A stretch of 63,724 nt of DNA. It comes from Pseudanabaena sp. GTDB taxonomy: Bacteria; Cyanobacteriota; Cyanobacteriia; Pseudanabaenales; Pseudanabaenaceae. The stretch lies in the NCBI GenBank assembly GCA_003249035.1, contig QBMK01000022.1, positions 1-63,724 on the forward strand, read 5' to 3'. Of this stretch, positions 24,055 through 33,776 are shown piece after piece. Both the position numbers and the translations under genes were made by a program. Each line of letters opens with the position of its first letter. Position 1 is the stretch's first letter. A model generated the notes under the pieces. The model had not been told where the DNA came from. It worked only from the letters and a program-made list of their open reading frames with translations, and searched no databases.

Positions 24055-26412
24055 TCTAGCTCGCAACGACAGCGAACTTAAAACTACGCTGACAGAACTA
24101 AATGCCATCGCTAAGCCTGCGATTGTTGGATTTAGCGAGATGCCAAAACTGGGGTAGAGAATTCCTGCGGCAATGGGAATAGCTAGGGTGTTATAAGCAA
24201 AAGCCCAGAATAGATTTTGGCGAATTTTACTAAAAGTGGCGCGACTGAGTTGGATTGCGGGGACGATATCGCTAATGTCATGACGCATTAATACAATATC
24301 CGCTGTTTCCATGGCAACATCAGTACCTGAACTGAGGGCAATGCCGACGGTGGCGCTAGCCAAGGCAGGTGCATCATTGACACCATCGCCAATCATGGCG
24401 ACACGCTGACCTTGAGCGAGTAGTTTCATGACAGCATCGGCTTTGCCATCGGGTTTGACTTCCGCGATCGCCCGTTCGGTTGGAATGCCCAACTGGTTGG
24501 CGATCGCATTAGCGGTTTCTTGGCGATCGCCTGTGAGCATCCAAACTTGCAAGCCCATCGCTTCAATTTGACGGACTACATCATAGGCTTCTGGTTTGAG
24601 GCGATCGCGGATTGCGATAATCCCAACTAGTTGGGAATCTACAGCGATAAAAATCGGAGTTTTTCCGAATTCTGCTAAATTATGCGATCGCTCTAACATC
24701 TCGCTGGAAATTTCGACTTGTTGCTCTTGCAGCCATGCACCATTGCCCACCCAAATTGTTTCGCCATTGGTCAGCATCGCTTCGACACCACAGCCAGCCA
24801 CAATCTGTGAAGATTGGGTGGATAATAGCTCAATATTTAATTCTTCAGCTTTAGCGATCGTGGCTGCACCTAGAATATGATTTGCACCCACCTCCGCACT
24901 GGCAGCTAATTGCAAAATCCGTAAGGCTGATGTCGGTACTTCCCGTTCTTCAACCAAACTTTTAAAAGTTGTTTGCTCAATGAGTTTGCGACCAAAAACT
25001 ATTAGATCATCGGTGATAACGTCCGTGACTTCAGGCTTGCCTGTGGTCAAAGTGCCAGTTTTATCAAAAACTACAGCTGAGAGTTGATCGATTTTTTCTA
25101 GGCTAGCGCCCCCTTTGATTAAGATGCCTTTTTCTGCACCGATTCCAGTGCCAACCATGATTGCAGTTGGAGTTGCTAATCCTAAAGCACAAGGACAAGC
25201 AACTACTAAAACGGCGATCGCTAATCGTAGGCTAAATACAATTTCGGCATGGAGCAATCCGTACCAAATCAAAAATGTCAAGGCAGCGATCGCCATTACG
25301 GAATAGGCAAAATATCCAGCCACGCGATCGGCTAGGTATTGAATCGGCGCTTTGCTCGCCTGTGCTGACTCCACTAACGATACAACCCGCGCCAAGGTGG
25401 TTTCTGAGCCAGTTTGCAAAACTTGAACTGTGATTGCTCCTGTCAGATTTAGGGTTGCTCCCGTAACCCTCGCGCCTAATTGCTTAGTTACAGGCATCGA
25501 TTCGCCCGTCAGCATTGACTCATCAACGCTAGTACTACCAGCAATAATTTCGCCATCAACAGGTATTTTTTCCCCCGACCAAACGACGATGCGATCGCCT
25601 ACTTGCAGATCTTCCACAGGCATTGATACTTGAAGCTCACCATTGTTGCTGCTTACTAACAATCTGGCGCTAGAGGGTTGTAGCTCCATCAGGGCGCGAA
25701 TTGCATTGGAGGCTTTTCCCTTGGCTCTTTCTAACAAAGCTTGTCCTAGGAGTACAAACCCCAACAGCATTACAGGCTCTTCAAAGAAGCATTGCCAATT
25801 TAACTGCGGAACAAATAAGGCGATCGTACTGGCTAAATATGCCGAAACTGTCCCCAATCCCACCAATGAGTTCATGTTTGGAACACGATACCATAGCGAT
25901 TTCAATCCGTCCCACCAAATCGGTCGCCCAATCCAGCCTAGCGCTACAGTCGAGACTACCCAATGGGCATACATATTGCCAATTAGGGGCAAATCAGCAA
26001 CGCCGATCAAACCCAAATGTCCGACGATCGCTAAAATTACCAATGATGCGGGGATAGCAATTTCTTGGCTAACCCCGAACCAAGAATTTTTAGTGGAATT
26101 TTGGGATACAGAATTGTGAACAACTTTGCGATCGCTTTTACTAATAAACTCAGCCGAAAAACCTGCTTTAGCGATAGCCTCAATCAATTGCGGTGCTAGT
26201 TCCTGTGCTGTATTTTCAACGCTATAGATTACGGTTGCTTTTTCGGTTAGCAAATTCACACTTGCTGCCTTTACCCCTTCACAGGCAAGCAAACGTTTTT
26301 CTACTGTTGCTACACAACCCGCGCACTTCATGCCTGCGATCGCTAGAGCTAAGGAGCTAGACTGTAGACTGGTTTGAGATATAGGTGTTGCTGTTGATTG
26401 AGTCACTGTCAC
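24046..26412 (-). CDS. Second copper P1B-type ATPase (PacS/CtaA type)
   Basis: The 788 residues have an HMA domain with GMKCAGC at about residues 28-34, then eight membrane helices. Motifs are TGES (DESMLTGES), the membrane site CPC ([11 protein letters not shown]), DKTGT ([13 protein letters not shown]) and [13 protein letters not shown]. It pumps Cu(I), in cyanobacteria typically across the plasma membrane inward (CtaA) or into the thylakoid lumen for plastocyanin (PacS). The sequence alone does not decide which. The start is GTG at 26412; GTG at 26406 is also possible. Confidence 0.92.
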   Translation of the reverse strand: MTVTQSTATPISQTSLQSSSLALAIAGMKCAGCVATVEKRLLACEGVKAASVNLLTEKATVIYSVENTAQELAPQLIEAIAKAGFSAEFISKSDRKVVHNSVSQNSTKNSWFGVSQEIAIPASLVILAIVGHLGLIGVADLPLIGNMYAHWVVSTVALGWIGRPIWWDGLKSLWYRVPNMNSLVGLGTVSAYLASTIALFVPQLNWQCFFEEPVMLLGFVLLGQALLERAKGKASNAIRALMELQPSSARLLVSSNNGELQVSMPVEDLQVGDRIVVWSGEKIPVDGEIIAGSTSVDESMLTGESMPVTKQLGARVTGATLNLTGAITVQVLQTGSETTLARVVSLVESAQASKAPIQYLADRVAGYFAYSVMAIAALTFLIWYGLLHAEIVFSLRLAIAVLVVACPCALGLATPTAIMVGTGIGAEKGILIKGGASLEKIDQLSAVVFDKTGTLTTGKPEVTDVITDDLIVFGRKLIEQTTFKSLVEEREVPTSALRILQLAASAEVGANHILGAATIAKAEELNIELLSTQSSQIVAGCGVEAMLTNGETIWVGNGAWLQEQQVEISSEMLERSHNLAEFGKTPIFIAVDSQLVGIIAIRDRLKPEAYDVVRQIEAMGLQVWMLTGDRQETANAIANQLGIPTERAIAEVKPDGKADAVMKLLAQGQRVAMIGDGVNDAPALASATVGIALSSGTDVAMETADIVLMRHDISDIVPAIQLSRATFSKIRQNLFWAFAYNTLAIPIAAGILYPSFGISLNPTIAGLAMAFSSVSVVLSSLSLRARKK

Positions 26413-26960
26413 AAACTTGTATCCAAAATTTATAAATAATCATCTACAAATTTGTAAATTTGAACTCCAATGAGGCTCAAACTTATAAATTTGTGATTTA
26501 CATGCATCTTTATCAGACTTTAGTCTTAAGTTGTCTATCAGTCATTAGCTAGTACTAAAAGCTGATAGCCACAAAGCAATACATAGGGTTAGCATATACC
26601 CAAATCTAATTTGATTAATTGGGTAATTACTCTGATAAGCATTCTGATATTTTAATAATTTCCTACTTAACTTGCTGCGTCTTAATGACTGCTAAAATTA
26701 GAAACTGCTTAGATTGAATGTTCTGATGAGTGGTTTTAGCTACTATTCATACTTAATAATAGATTTATTCAATTAATAATTAACTTACAATTAATAATTA
26801 ACTTAATAGATTCACAAAGATTAACAAGGTTTGTAGTTCCGCTTAACTTTATATATATTTAGTGTTGAGATTAACAATTCAAAAGTAGAAATTTACTAAA
26901 ATTTTCTAGATTTTCACACTTTCCTCAATGGTTTAAAATTCTCTGACTACGAGTTAGCTA
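26413..26960. other. 548-bp AT-rich divergent intergenic region
   Basis: It separates the copper ATPase (minus) from the MBL hydrolase (plus). Near the ATPase are two related AT motifs, CTACAAATTTGTAAATTTGA (26442-26461) and ACTTATAAATTTGTGATT (about 26480-26497), which could be an operator. Further along is an 18-bp tandem duplication (26772-26807). No gene is seen. Confidence 0.5.
26772..26807. repeat. 18-bp perfect tandem duplication
   Basis: CAATTAATAATTAACTTA occurs twice head to tail (26772-26789 and 26790-26807), about 150 bp before the MBL hydrolase start. The unit contains the palindrome TTAATTAA-like core and could be a duplicated binding site or simple slippage. Confidence 0.6.
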
Positions 26961-27845
26961 ATGTCCATTTCTGACAGCGAGTTCTCTATTCATTTTTGGG
27001 GTGTGCGTGGTAGTATCGCTACCCCAGGTCCAACGACAGTCCGCTATGGTGGCAATACACCATGTGTGGAAATGCGCTGCAATGGTAAACGCATTATTTT
27101 CGATGGAGGAACTGGGATTAGGGTTTTAGGGCAGCATCTGTTAAAGCAGATGCCCGTAGATGCAAGTATTTTCTTTACCCATAGTCATTGGGATCATGTT
27201 CAAGGATTTCCCTTTTTTACGCCTGCATTTATCAAAGGGAATGTATTTAAAATCTACGGGAAAATTGCTCCAACAGGTCAAACGATGCAGGAGCGGCTGG
27301 AAGAGCAAATGCATCATCCTAACTTCCCAGTGCCGTTACGAGTGATGGCATCATGTTTGGAGTTTTTTGATATTGAATCTCCCAGTATCATCGAGATTGG
27401 TAATGGGGTGACAGTTGAGGCAGGAATGCTCAATCATCCGGGTGAGGCAACAGGTTATCGAGTTAGTTGTGGCGATCGCGTAGCGGTTTACGCCACTGAT
27501 ACTGAACATTTTGGCGATCGCGTTGATGAAAATCTTGTATATCTGGCTCGCGATGCGGATGTGTTGATTATGGATGCTACTTATTCTGATGAGGAATATT
27601 GGTCAACTACTAGTCCAAAAGTTGGTTGGGGACATTCGACTTGGCAGGAGGCAATCAAAGTTGCCGAAGCTGCTAATGTCAAGACTCTAGTAATTTTTCA
27701 TCACGATCCTTTGCATAGCGATGATTACTTGGATGAAGTTGGTCGGCTGGCTCAAGAGAAGTTTGCGGGGGCGGTAATGGCTAGAGAAGGAATGTATATT
27801 TCTATTCCTATTCGCGCTGATGCAAAGCCTCTAGTCAAAGTTTGA
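26961..27845 (+). CDS. Metallo-beta-lactamase-fold hydrolase
   Basis: The 294 residues carry the zinc-site pattern THSHWDHVQGFPFF (H-x-H-x-D-H) at about residues 73-86, a second His in MLNHPGEATGYR, Asp in YATDTEH and His in VIFHHDPLHSDD. The opening HFWGVRGSIATPGPTTVRYGGNTPC is typical of a cyanobacterial MBL subfamily related to phosphodiesterase-type MBL proteins. The substrate is unknown. Confidence 0.88.
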   Translation: MSISDSEFSIHFWGVRGSIATPGPTTVRYGGNTPCVEMRCNGKRIIFDGGTGIRVLGQHLLKQMPVDASIFFTHSHWDHVQGFPFFTPAFIKGNVFKIYGKIAPTGQTMQERLEEQMHHPNFPVPLRVMASCLEFFDIESPSIIEIGNGVTVEAGMLNHPGEATGYRVSCGDRVAVYATDTEHFGDRVDENLVYLARDADVLIMDATYSDEEYWSTTSPKVGWGHSTWQEAIKVAEAANVKTLVIFHHDPLHSDDYLDEVGRLAQEKFAGAVMAREGMYISIPIRADAKPLVKV

Positions 27846-27865
27846 TTACAGCACTTTGTGCTCAA

Positions 27866-27932
27866 ACCAAAAACAATAAAATCTTTAAAAGTGTTGCTTC
27901 GCAACACTTTTAAAGATTTTATTGTTTTTGGT
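27866..27932 (+). terminator. 32-bp perfect hairpin, loop TTC
   Basis: The two 32-nt arms (27866-27897 and 27901-27932) are exact reverse complements around TTC, with GTGTTGC-TTC-GCAACAC at the tip. It follows the MBL gene stop by 21 bp. It is one of the two longest stems of the hairpin family in the window. Confidence 0.75.
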
Positions 27933-28008
27933 GATTGAAAACTGTTGTAAAAGCACAACCCTAAGCGATCGCGATAAAATAGGGCTAAACCCAAAAAAAA
28001 CTAACTCA

Positions 28009-28518
28009 ATGCTATCTCCGCAGACAAACGCCAAAGAAACCAAAGCTCAAACTTGGAAAATTAAGCTCCTCTATGATGGTGCATGTCCTCTATGTGTCCG
28101 TGAAGTCAATTTTTTAAAAAGCAAAGATGGCGATCGCGGTTTAATTAATTTTGTAGATATTGCCGCCGATGATTACGACCCTGCCGATAATGCTGGGATA
28201 GATTTTGAGACAGCTATGGGTCGGATTCACGCCATATTACCTAATGGTGAGATTGTCCAAAATGTCGAAGTATTTCGCCGAACCTACGACATTCTTGGTA
28301 TCGGTTGGATCTATGCGATTACCAAAATTCCCATTTTTGGGAGCTTAGCCGATATTCTTTATGGAGTTTGGGCAGACTATCGGCTTTTGCTGACTGGTCG
28401 AGGCAATCTTAAAACTATCGTGGCAAAACGGCAACAATACCAAAACGAACGCGAAAATAATCTAAATAATAGCCAAGGGCGTTGTGCCGATGGTTGCGAG
28501 ATCGAAGATCGGAGATAA
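28009..28518 (+). CDS. DCC family (DUF393) thiol-disulfide oxidoreductase-like protein
   Basis: The product has about 169 residues from the ATG at 28009; the open frame upstream runs through the hairpin and is not coding. The family motif LLYDGACPLCVREVNFLKS carries D-G-x-C-P-x-C, followed by FVDIAADDYDP and the tail GIGWIYAITKIP. DUF393 proteins have a thioredoxin-like fold with a CxxC pair; targets are unknown. The TspO gene begins 2 bp after its stop, so they form an operon. Confidence 0.88.
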   Translation: MLSPQTNAKETKAQTWKIKLLYDGACPLCVREVNFLKSKDGDRGLINFVDIAADDYDPADNAGIDFETAMGRIHAILPNGEIVQNVEVFRRTYDILGIGWIYAITKIPIFGSLADILYGVWADYRLLLTGRGNLKTIVAKRQQYQNERENNLNNSQGRCADGCEIEDRR

Positions 28519-28520
28519 GC

Positions 28521-28985
28521 ATGATAACTACTTGGCTAGTAATCGGAACTGCCGCATTTGGAGGAGGCTTTGCATTTAATAAGCTTTTTCCTAGCGACTA
28601 CAAATGGTTTATGCGATTGCGTCGCCCTCGATGGTTAACCTTTGAAAAAGCCATCCCCTTTATCTGGATCTTTATCTTTATTTGCGGCATTACCTCGGCA
28701 GCCGCACTATGGGAAGTTCAACCCTCAACATTCAGCACATGGTTGCTCATGGCAAGTTACGCGATCGTTGAATTCGCAATTTTGTCCTACACCCCTGTCA
28801 TGACCCGTTTACGCAATGTTAGGGCTGGGGTGTTCTCAGGGGCGATCGGTTTTATCTTAGGGTTAGTTTTAACGACCCAAGTTTGGCAAATTTCCAGCTT
28901 AGCTGGATGGCTATTAATGCCCTATTTACTCTGGAGTCCCATCGGGACTTATGTAACATGGGTGATGGTAAGACTCAATCCGTAA
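28521..28985 (+). CDS. TspO/MBR family protein (tryptophan-rich sensory protein)
   Basis: The product has about 154 residues in five transmembrane helices, with Trp-rich stretches (KWFMRLRRPRWLTFEKAIPF, ALWEVQPS, WSPIGTYVTWVMV). I chose the ATG at 28521 over 28482 because the earlier stretch overlaps the DCC gene. TspO proteins bind porphyrins and tetrapyrroles and respond to light or stress in cyanobacteria. The last codon lies in the terminator stem. Confidence 0.8.
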   Translation: MITTWLVIGTAAFGGGFAFNKLFPSDYKWFMRLRRPRWLTFEKAIPFIWIFIFICGITSAAALWEVQPSTFSTWLLMASYAIVEFAILSYTPVMTRLRNVRAGVFSGAIGFILGLVLTTQVWQISSLAGWLLMPYLLWSPIGTYVTWVMVRLNP

Positions 28986-29043
28986 AACCGATAATATTTA
29001 GTGGCGGCGCTTTGCGCCGCCACTAAATATTATCGGTTTTACG
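28981..29043. terminator. 30-bp perfect hairpin, loop TTT
   Basis: Arms 28981-29010 and 29014-29043 are exact complements with a GTGGCGGCGC-TTT-GCGCCGCCAC tip. The stop codon of the TspO gene lies in the left arm. Confidence 0.75.
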
Positions 29044-29107
29044 ATTATTGATATTCATCCGAAAACAGCAATCTATCGTATAAACATAAATAGGTGAAAA
29101 TCCGAGC

Positions 29108-30118
29108 ATGACAGTTAAGCATTTAAAAATCCTCCATCAACATTATTCAGCTATAAACCAATCAATTAGCAAAGATGGTGATGACGTAGTTCAAGGGTTA
29201 ACAAAAAGTCCTAAGAGTCTTCCACCCAAGTACTTTTATGATGATATTGGCTCCGAATTATTTGAGAAGATTTGTGATTTACCCGAATATTATCCTACTC
29301 GTACCGAAGCTTGGATCTTAAATCAATATGCTGATGAAATAGCGGCACTTACTGGCTCTTGTGAATTAGTGGAATTAGGTAGTGGCAGTTCTACAAAGAC
29401 GCATTATTTATTAAGTGCTTATCAAAAAGCTGCTAACTCATTAACTGAAGCTCTGCCAGATGCTTTCAGTTATATTCCTATCGATGTGAGTGGTGGCATC
29501 CTCAAAACTACAGTCTTACATTTGCAAGAAAAATATCCCGATCTCTGTCTTGAAGGCTTATTAGGTACATACGAAGAAGCATTACTTTATCTAGGCAAAA
29601 ATCATGGACGATCGCGAATGATTTTCTTTTTAGGTAGCTCAATTGGTAACTTCACCGCAGCAGAATCCGATGATTTTTTAGGCAAGGTTGCCCATGCGTT
29701 AACTCAGGGTGATTATTTTTTGTTAGGTATTGATTTACAAAAGCCTAAAGATATTTTAGAAGCTGCTTATAATGATCGCCAAGAAGTAACAGCTGCTTTT
29801 AATTTGAATATGCTTGCCCATTTGAACTGGCGATTTCAAGGGGATTTCGATCTTGATTTATTTAGACATCAAGCGATTTATAACGAGGTCGATCATCAAA
29901 TTGAAATGTATTTACATGCGCGATCGCCTCATCAAGTTTCTTTAGATATTCTCGATCTCAAAATCCAGTTTCAAGCTGGTGAAAGCATCCTCACTGAAAT
30001 CTCGCGCAAGTTTGACCTAGAAGCAGTTCAAGCCCAACTGCGATCGCAAGGCTTAGAAACCGTCAAAATCTGGACAGATCCCCAAAAATTGTTCGGGCTA
30101 GTTTTGTGTCAAGTTTAA
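29108..30118 (+). CDS. egtD: L-histidine N-alpha-methyltransferase (hercynine synthase)
   Basis: The 336 residues show the EgtD signature. The opening KSPKSLPPKYFYDDIGSELFEKIC is followed by PEYYPTRTEAWIL, then the SAM-binding ELGSGSSTKTHYLL and FLGSSIGNFTAAE, and finally QVSLDILDLKIQFQAGESI. It trimethylates histidine to hercynine, the first step of ergothioneine synthesis. egtB follows 81 bp later on the same strand, completing a minimal two-enzyme pathway. Confidence 0.93.
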   Translation: MTVKHLKILHQHYSAINQSISKDGDDVVQGLTKSPKSLPPKYFYDDIGSELFEKICDLPEYYPTRTEAWILNQYADEIAALTGSCELVELGSGSSTKTHYLLSAYQKAANSLTEALPDAFSYIPIDVSGGILKTTVLHLQEKYPDLCLEGLLGTYEEALLYLGKNHGRSRMIFFLGSSIGNFTAAESDDFLGKVAHALTQGDYFLLGIDLQKPKDILEAAYNDRQEVTAAFNLNMLAHLNWRFQGDFDLDLFRHQAIYNEVDHQIEMYLHARSPHQVSLDILDLKIQFQAGESILTEISRKFDLEAVQAQLRSQGLETVKIWTDPQKLFGLVLCQV

Positions 30119-30199
30119 GGATATTTACTCAAAAGCTCAGGGACAATTCATAAATTGTGCCTATAGTTTTATAGACTAAACGTAATAAAAGTTCCATCT

Positions 30200-31522
30200 A
30201 TGCAACCACCAAATCTGCACCGTTGCGATCGCCAAGAGATCCTTGCTTATTTTCAGCGAGCTTGGCAAATCGAAGATAGCTTGATGAAAAGTTTAGTTAG
30301 TCCTGAAACTTTTTATACGAATCCCGATCGCCTCCGCAATTTATTGATTTTTTATCTAGGTCATTCGGCAGTCTTTTATATCAATAAATTAGTCAAAGTC
30401 GAGTTGCTTTCTGCTCGAATCAATCCAGATTTTGAGATTCTCTTTGAAATCGGAGTCGATCCCGAAAAGCCTGATGATATATCTGGTATTTTTGCTAGTC
30501 TACGACAAGCGGAAGTTACCGCAGTTTGGGAATATCGCCAGCAAGTCTATGAAAGGATTAGTGAATTTATTCACAATATGGCGATCGCATTGCCGATCAA
30601 TCAAGAACATCCACTTTGGGGGCTAATGATGGCGATCGAACATCAATATATCCATATCGAGACCTCATCAATGTTAATTCGTCAATTGCCAGTTGATAAA
30701 CTTCAACGTCCTGACAGTTGGCAATATGCTCCTGCCAATGGCTATACCGTCGCAAATGAAATGATTGAGATCAAGGGTGGTGAAGTACGACTAGGCAAAC
30801 CTCAAGATTCCTGTATATATGGTTGGGATATTGAATATGGCGATCGCCTAGTCAATGTAGAGACTTTTCAAGCGAGTAAATATCTGATTACAAATGCCGA
30901 ATTTTTAGATTTTGTCAAAGATGACGGCTACGAAAATCAACAATATTGGCACGAACAGTCATGGGCTTGGAAAGTTGAGCATAAGATCAAGCACCCTAAA
31001 TTCTGGATTCAGCAAGGTGACAGCTATAAATATCGTGCCATGTTTGATGAAATTGCAATGCCCTTTGATTTCCCCGTGGAAGTAAATCACTATGAAGCGA
31101 TCGCCTATTGCCACTGGAAAGGAAATGATACTCGTCTGATGAGTGAGGCAGAATGGCATCTGGCAACTTACGGAGTGTCAAATTTACGGCAGCCCATAGA
31201 AGAAACAAATTCAGGCTTCAATCTCAATTTAAAATTTGCTTCTCCGAGTCCTGTTGGTTCTTTAGAAGCCAAAAGTCCTTCAGGGCTATACGACCTGCGC
31301 GGCAATGTTTGGGAATGGCTGAGCGATCATTTAACGCCGCTCACAGGATATAAACCCCATTATCTATATGAGAGCTATTCCGCTTCATATTTTGATACTA
31401 AACATAATATGATGGCAGGCGGCTCCTGGATTACAAGTGGAACCGAAGCTGAGAAGTATTATCGTAACTGGTTCCGTCCTAACTTCTATCAACATGCAGG
31501 CTTTAGAATAGCCCATTCGTAG
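30200..31522 (+). CDS. egtB: EgtB-type iron-dependent sulfoxide synthase
   Basis: The 440 residues comprise an N-terminal DinB-like domain with iron ligands (LGHSAVF near residue 55 and the H-x-x-x-H-x-E motif EHQYIHIE near residue 152) and a C-terminal formylglycine-synthase-like domain with YEAIAYCHWKGNDTRLMSEAEW and GLYDLRGNVWEWLSD, ending GGSWITSG... NWFRPNFYQHAGFRIA. It joins hercynine to a thiol donor (cysteine or gamma-glutamylcysteine) using O2. No separate egtE is next to it. A role in a related sulfur or selenium pathway cannot be ruled out. Confidence 0.9.
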   Translation: MQPPNLHRCDRQEILAYFQRAWQIEDSLMKSLVSPETFYTNPDRLRNLLIFYLGHSAVFYINKLVKVELLSARINPDFEILFEIGVDPEKPDDISGIFASLRQAEVTAVWEYRQQVYERISEFIHNMAIALPINQEHPLWGLMMAIEHQYIHIETSSMLIRQLPVDKLQRPDSWQYAPANGYTVANEMIEIKGGEVRLGKPQDSCIYGWDIEYGDRLVNVETFQASKYLITNAEFLDFVKDDGYENQQYWHEQSWAWKVEHKIKHPKFWIQQGDSYKYRAMFDEIAMPFDFPVEVNHYEAIAYCHWKGNDTRLMSEAEWHLATYGVSNLRQPIEETNSGFNLNLKFASPSPVGSLEAKSPSGLYDLRGNVWEWLSDHLTPLTGYKPHYLYESYSASYFDTKHNMMAGGSWITSGTEAEKYYRNWFRPNFYQHAGFRIAHS

Positions 31523-31550
31523 GGGCAATTCATGAATTGCCCCTACGAAT
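31515..31550. repeat. 36-bp perfect palindrome (GTAGGGGCAATTCATGAATTGCCCCTAC type)
   Basis: Two 18-nt arms (31515-31532, 31533-31550) meet without a loop and overlap the egtB stop. A weaker related copy, GGGACAATTCATAAATTGTGCC, lies near 30139-30161 between egtD and egtB. This phrase is common in cyanobacterial intergenic regions and may also end transcription. Confidence 0.65.
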
Positions 31551-31583
31551 GATTAGAATATATTTAAGAGATAATTAATTCCC

Positions 31584-32078
31584 ATGCATCCTAATCGAAT
31601 TGAACCACAAGCAGGTCAAGAGTCTGTCTGGGACTATCCCCGTCCTGCAATTCTAGAAGATACAACCAAACATATTCGCATCATTTGCAATGATATTGTT
31701 TTAGCAGAAACCGATCGCGCTAAACGGGTTTTAGAAACAAGTCATCCGCCTTGTTATTACATTCCTATAGAAGATATTAAAATGGAGTATTTGGTTGAAA
31801 CTTCACGGCGGACAATGTGTGAATGGAAGGGAATCAGCCAATATTATGATATTGCGATCGCAGATAAATATATCCAAAATGCGGCATGGCGATATTCAGT
31901 CCCTACTCCTAATTTCGTAGATATCCAAAACTCGATTAGTTTCTATGGCAGTCTCATGGATGCTTGCTATGTCAATGATGAGCTAATCACACCACAAGCT
32001 GGTGATTTTTATGGTGGCTGGATTACTTCTGATATTGTGGGGCCATTTAAAGGCGAAGTAGGTACTTGGGGCTGGTAG
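31584..32078 (+). CDS. DUF427 family protein
   Basis: The 164 residues are a DUF427 beta-barrel: VWDYPRPAILEDTTKHIRII near the front, DIVLAETDRAKRVLETSHPPCYYIP, then CEWKGISQYYDI and AAWRYSVPTP, all typical of the family. The biochemical role is unknown. It lies 61 bp after egtB on the same strand, past a palindrome, so cotranscription with the ergothioneine genes is possible. Confidence 0.88.
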   Translation: MHPNRIEPQAGQESVWDYPRPAILEDTTKHIRIICNDIVLAETDRAKRVLETSHPPCYYIPIEDIKMEYLVETSRRTMCEWKGISQYYDIAIADKYIQNAAWRYSVPTPNFVDIQNSISFYGSLMDACYVNDELITPQAGDFYGGWITSDIVGPFKGEVGTWGW

Positions 32079-32083
32079 ACTCG

Positions 32084-32117
32084 CATCAATAAAGCAAAAA
32101 ATCTTGCTTTATTGATG
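32084..32117. terminator. 14-bp hairpin between convergent genes
   Basis: CATCAATAAAGCAA (32084-32097) pairs with 32104-32117, with an A- and T-rich loop. It serves both the DUF427 gene and the convergent unknown gene, whose stop lies inside the stem. Confidence 0.65.
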
Positions 32118-32616
32118 GGTTAGACATTGCGGAGGCTACTGAGAGATGGTATTCACCTCGACTAAGGTACTCTACCTGAAAATCTATGACTTGTCGCTGC
32201 TCATCAGCAAAATACTTTAATTTGCGATTAATAAAATCTTCAATCAAAGCTCTACTAGTCGCAAGATCCTCTTTATCTATATTCTTCTTAGCTTTTTTAA
32301 GCATTGAAGCAAATATTTGGTCTAACTCAGATTCCCTTTTTTCTTTTGGCATAAGCGCTAAATCCCAAGCTGTCACTGCGGTCTCTAACAGGTGCTGAAG
32401 CTCTTTCTTATTCTGGGGAATATCAGCATAGGGTCTAATGAAGTCTTTCAAAACCTCAGACATTTTGGCGAGTCCTTCCATGTTTCTCACCATCTGTACA
32501 TTCTCACCAAAATCCTGTTTAACAGTTTTTTGCAATTTCTCGAATGATTTATTGCTCGCTTTCTCCCATTTCTGTTGTCGGACGAGTTCGCTAAATTCTC
32601 TAGATTTTTTAGCCAT
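32086..32616 (-). CDS. Unrecognised helical protein, 176 residues
   Basis: Lys- and Glu-rich and almost entirely helical, without signal peptide or membrane segment. It opens AKKSREFSELVRQQKWEKAS and contains IRPYADIPQNKKELQHLLET, then LMPKEKRESELDQIFASML. No family recognised. It lies alone at the edge of the toxin-antitoxin cluster. Confidence 0.65.
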   Translation of the reverse strand: MAKKSREFSELVRQQKWEKASNKSFEKLQKTVKQDFGENVQMVRNMEGLAKMSEVLKDFIRPYADIPQNKKELQHLLETAVTAWDLALMPKEKRESELDQIFASMLKKAKKNIDKEDLATSRALIEDFINRKLKYFADEQRQVIDFQVEYLSRGEYHLSVASAMSNPSIKQDFLLY

Positions 32617-32747
32617 AGTTATTTGCTCTTAGCATTAAAAGCTTGGTTTGATTTTATCTCGATTTTGATTTTAATGGCGATCGCTATTAATAATTTCAAG
32701 CCTGTGGCATCGTAAGTAATAAATCTGCTATGGGAAGCGCGATCTCA

Positions 32748-32816
32748 CTAACTAAGTAAAGCTATAACTCCAGCTTGCTCAAAATGTTTATCGTATGCTA
32801 AGGCTTCTAAAATGGT
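32748..32816 (-). pseudogene. Remnant: C-terminal end of a PIN-domain (VapC-like) toxin
   Basis: The minus strand reads TILEALAYDKHFEQAGVIALLS then stop. The phrase D-K-H-F-x-Q-A-G is the usual C-terminal strand of PIN toxins. Nothing upstream continues the frame. A lost toxin-antitoxin module once stood here. Confidence 0.6.
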
Positions 32817-32904
32817 TTTTGGGGGCTTACGCTCCTTAGATCTCAAGGGGTATGGTGAATTTTTTGCTAACTCAAAAACTTTTCGAGAAAGTTACCCAAA
32901 AAGC

Positions 32905-32950
32905 CAAATTAGTGTGTTAGGATAAATCTAAGCAGTCAAATTAGTGTGTT
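32905..32950 (+). promoter_or_regulatory. 14-bp direct repeat at the start of the cluster
   Basis: CAAATTAGTGTGTT occurs at 32905-32918 and 32937-32950, three helical turns apart, just before the ATG at 32958. It could be an operator for the gene that follows. The rest of 32617-32957 holds only the PIN remnant. Confidence 0.45.
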
Positions 32951-32957
32951 TGGGTAT

Positions 32958-33776
32958 ATGAGGATCGTGAACAGACAACCCTTAAATGTTGAGCTACTTA
33001 CGCTCGATGATGGTACTCAAAAGATCGCTTGGGATATCAAGCAACTTCAATCTTTATTGGGTATCAGTGATTTGCTCCATCAGGAAGAGTTATCTTCCGC
33101 AGAAAATATAGGAGTTAATTCTTCTGGCATACCGACTATTGAGACGGTAATTGCGATATTAGATGAACTTGGTTTAAAGGATTTATACGAGGTTCGCTAT
33201 CGTAAACAATACGCAACGATTATCCCTAAAACAGATTCTAAGCGTCCTAAAGTTGCTATGTACGTTGTGCAGCAGCAATCAGAACTTGCTTTATCTATTC
33301 ATGAAAAAATATGGAGTGGGCATCAAACCAAAATTTATTGGTATGAGTGGGATGAGCGTGCAATGGAATCTTTTGAGCTAAGTAGAGAACTATATATTCC
33401 AATCTCAGAGAAACCTGATTTTGTTGTTAGGTTGACTGAAGTAATGGAAGATCAAGATCCGCGTGTATCCATTTTTGAAGAAAACTTATATTCAACTGAA
33501 AATTCTTTTTCATTTGAGTTACCTGATTCTGGATATTCTCCAATATTTAAAGATATGCTCGAACAAAATATTTGCTATGAATTGACTACAGATCAACGCT
33601 TTCCATCAACTTCTAGAATATCACTGTCTGATCTTTCACACCTTACAAGCTTTCTATCTGAGCTAAAAGTTAATATTGAAACTTTCTTTCGTTCAAATGG
33701 GGAGAAGCCTGAAAATTCATTTAAAGAATTTGAAATCCTCAGGACTGAACCAGAAGCTTATGATGATAATTTTTAA
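32958..33776 (+). CDS. Unrecognised protein upstream of a DUF2726-like gene
   Basis: The product has about 272 residues from the ATG at 32958; a GTG at 32946 overlaps the direct repeat. It is soluble, with VELLTLDDGTQKIAWDIKQL near the start, a region VAMYVVQQQSELALSIHEKI and an acidic C-terminus. No family recognised. The DUF2726-like gene begins directly at its end, so the two are one transcription unit. Confidence 0.65.
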   Translation: MRIVNRQPLNVELLTLDDGTQKIAWDIKQLQSLLGISDLLHQEELSSAENIGVNSSGIPTIETVIAILDELGLKDLYEVRYRKQYATIIPKTDSKRPKVAMYVVQQQSELALSIHEKIWSGHQTKIYWYEWDERAMESFELSRELYIPISEKPDFVVRLTEVMEDQDPRVSIFEENLYSTENSFSFELPDSGYSPIFKDMLEQNICYELTTDQRFPSTSRISLSDLSHLTSFLSELKVNIETFFRSNGEKPENSFKEFEILRTEPEAYDDNF

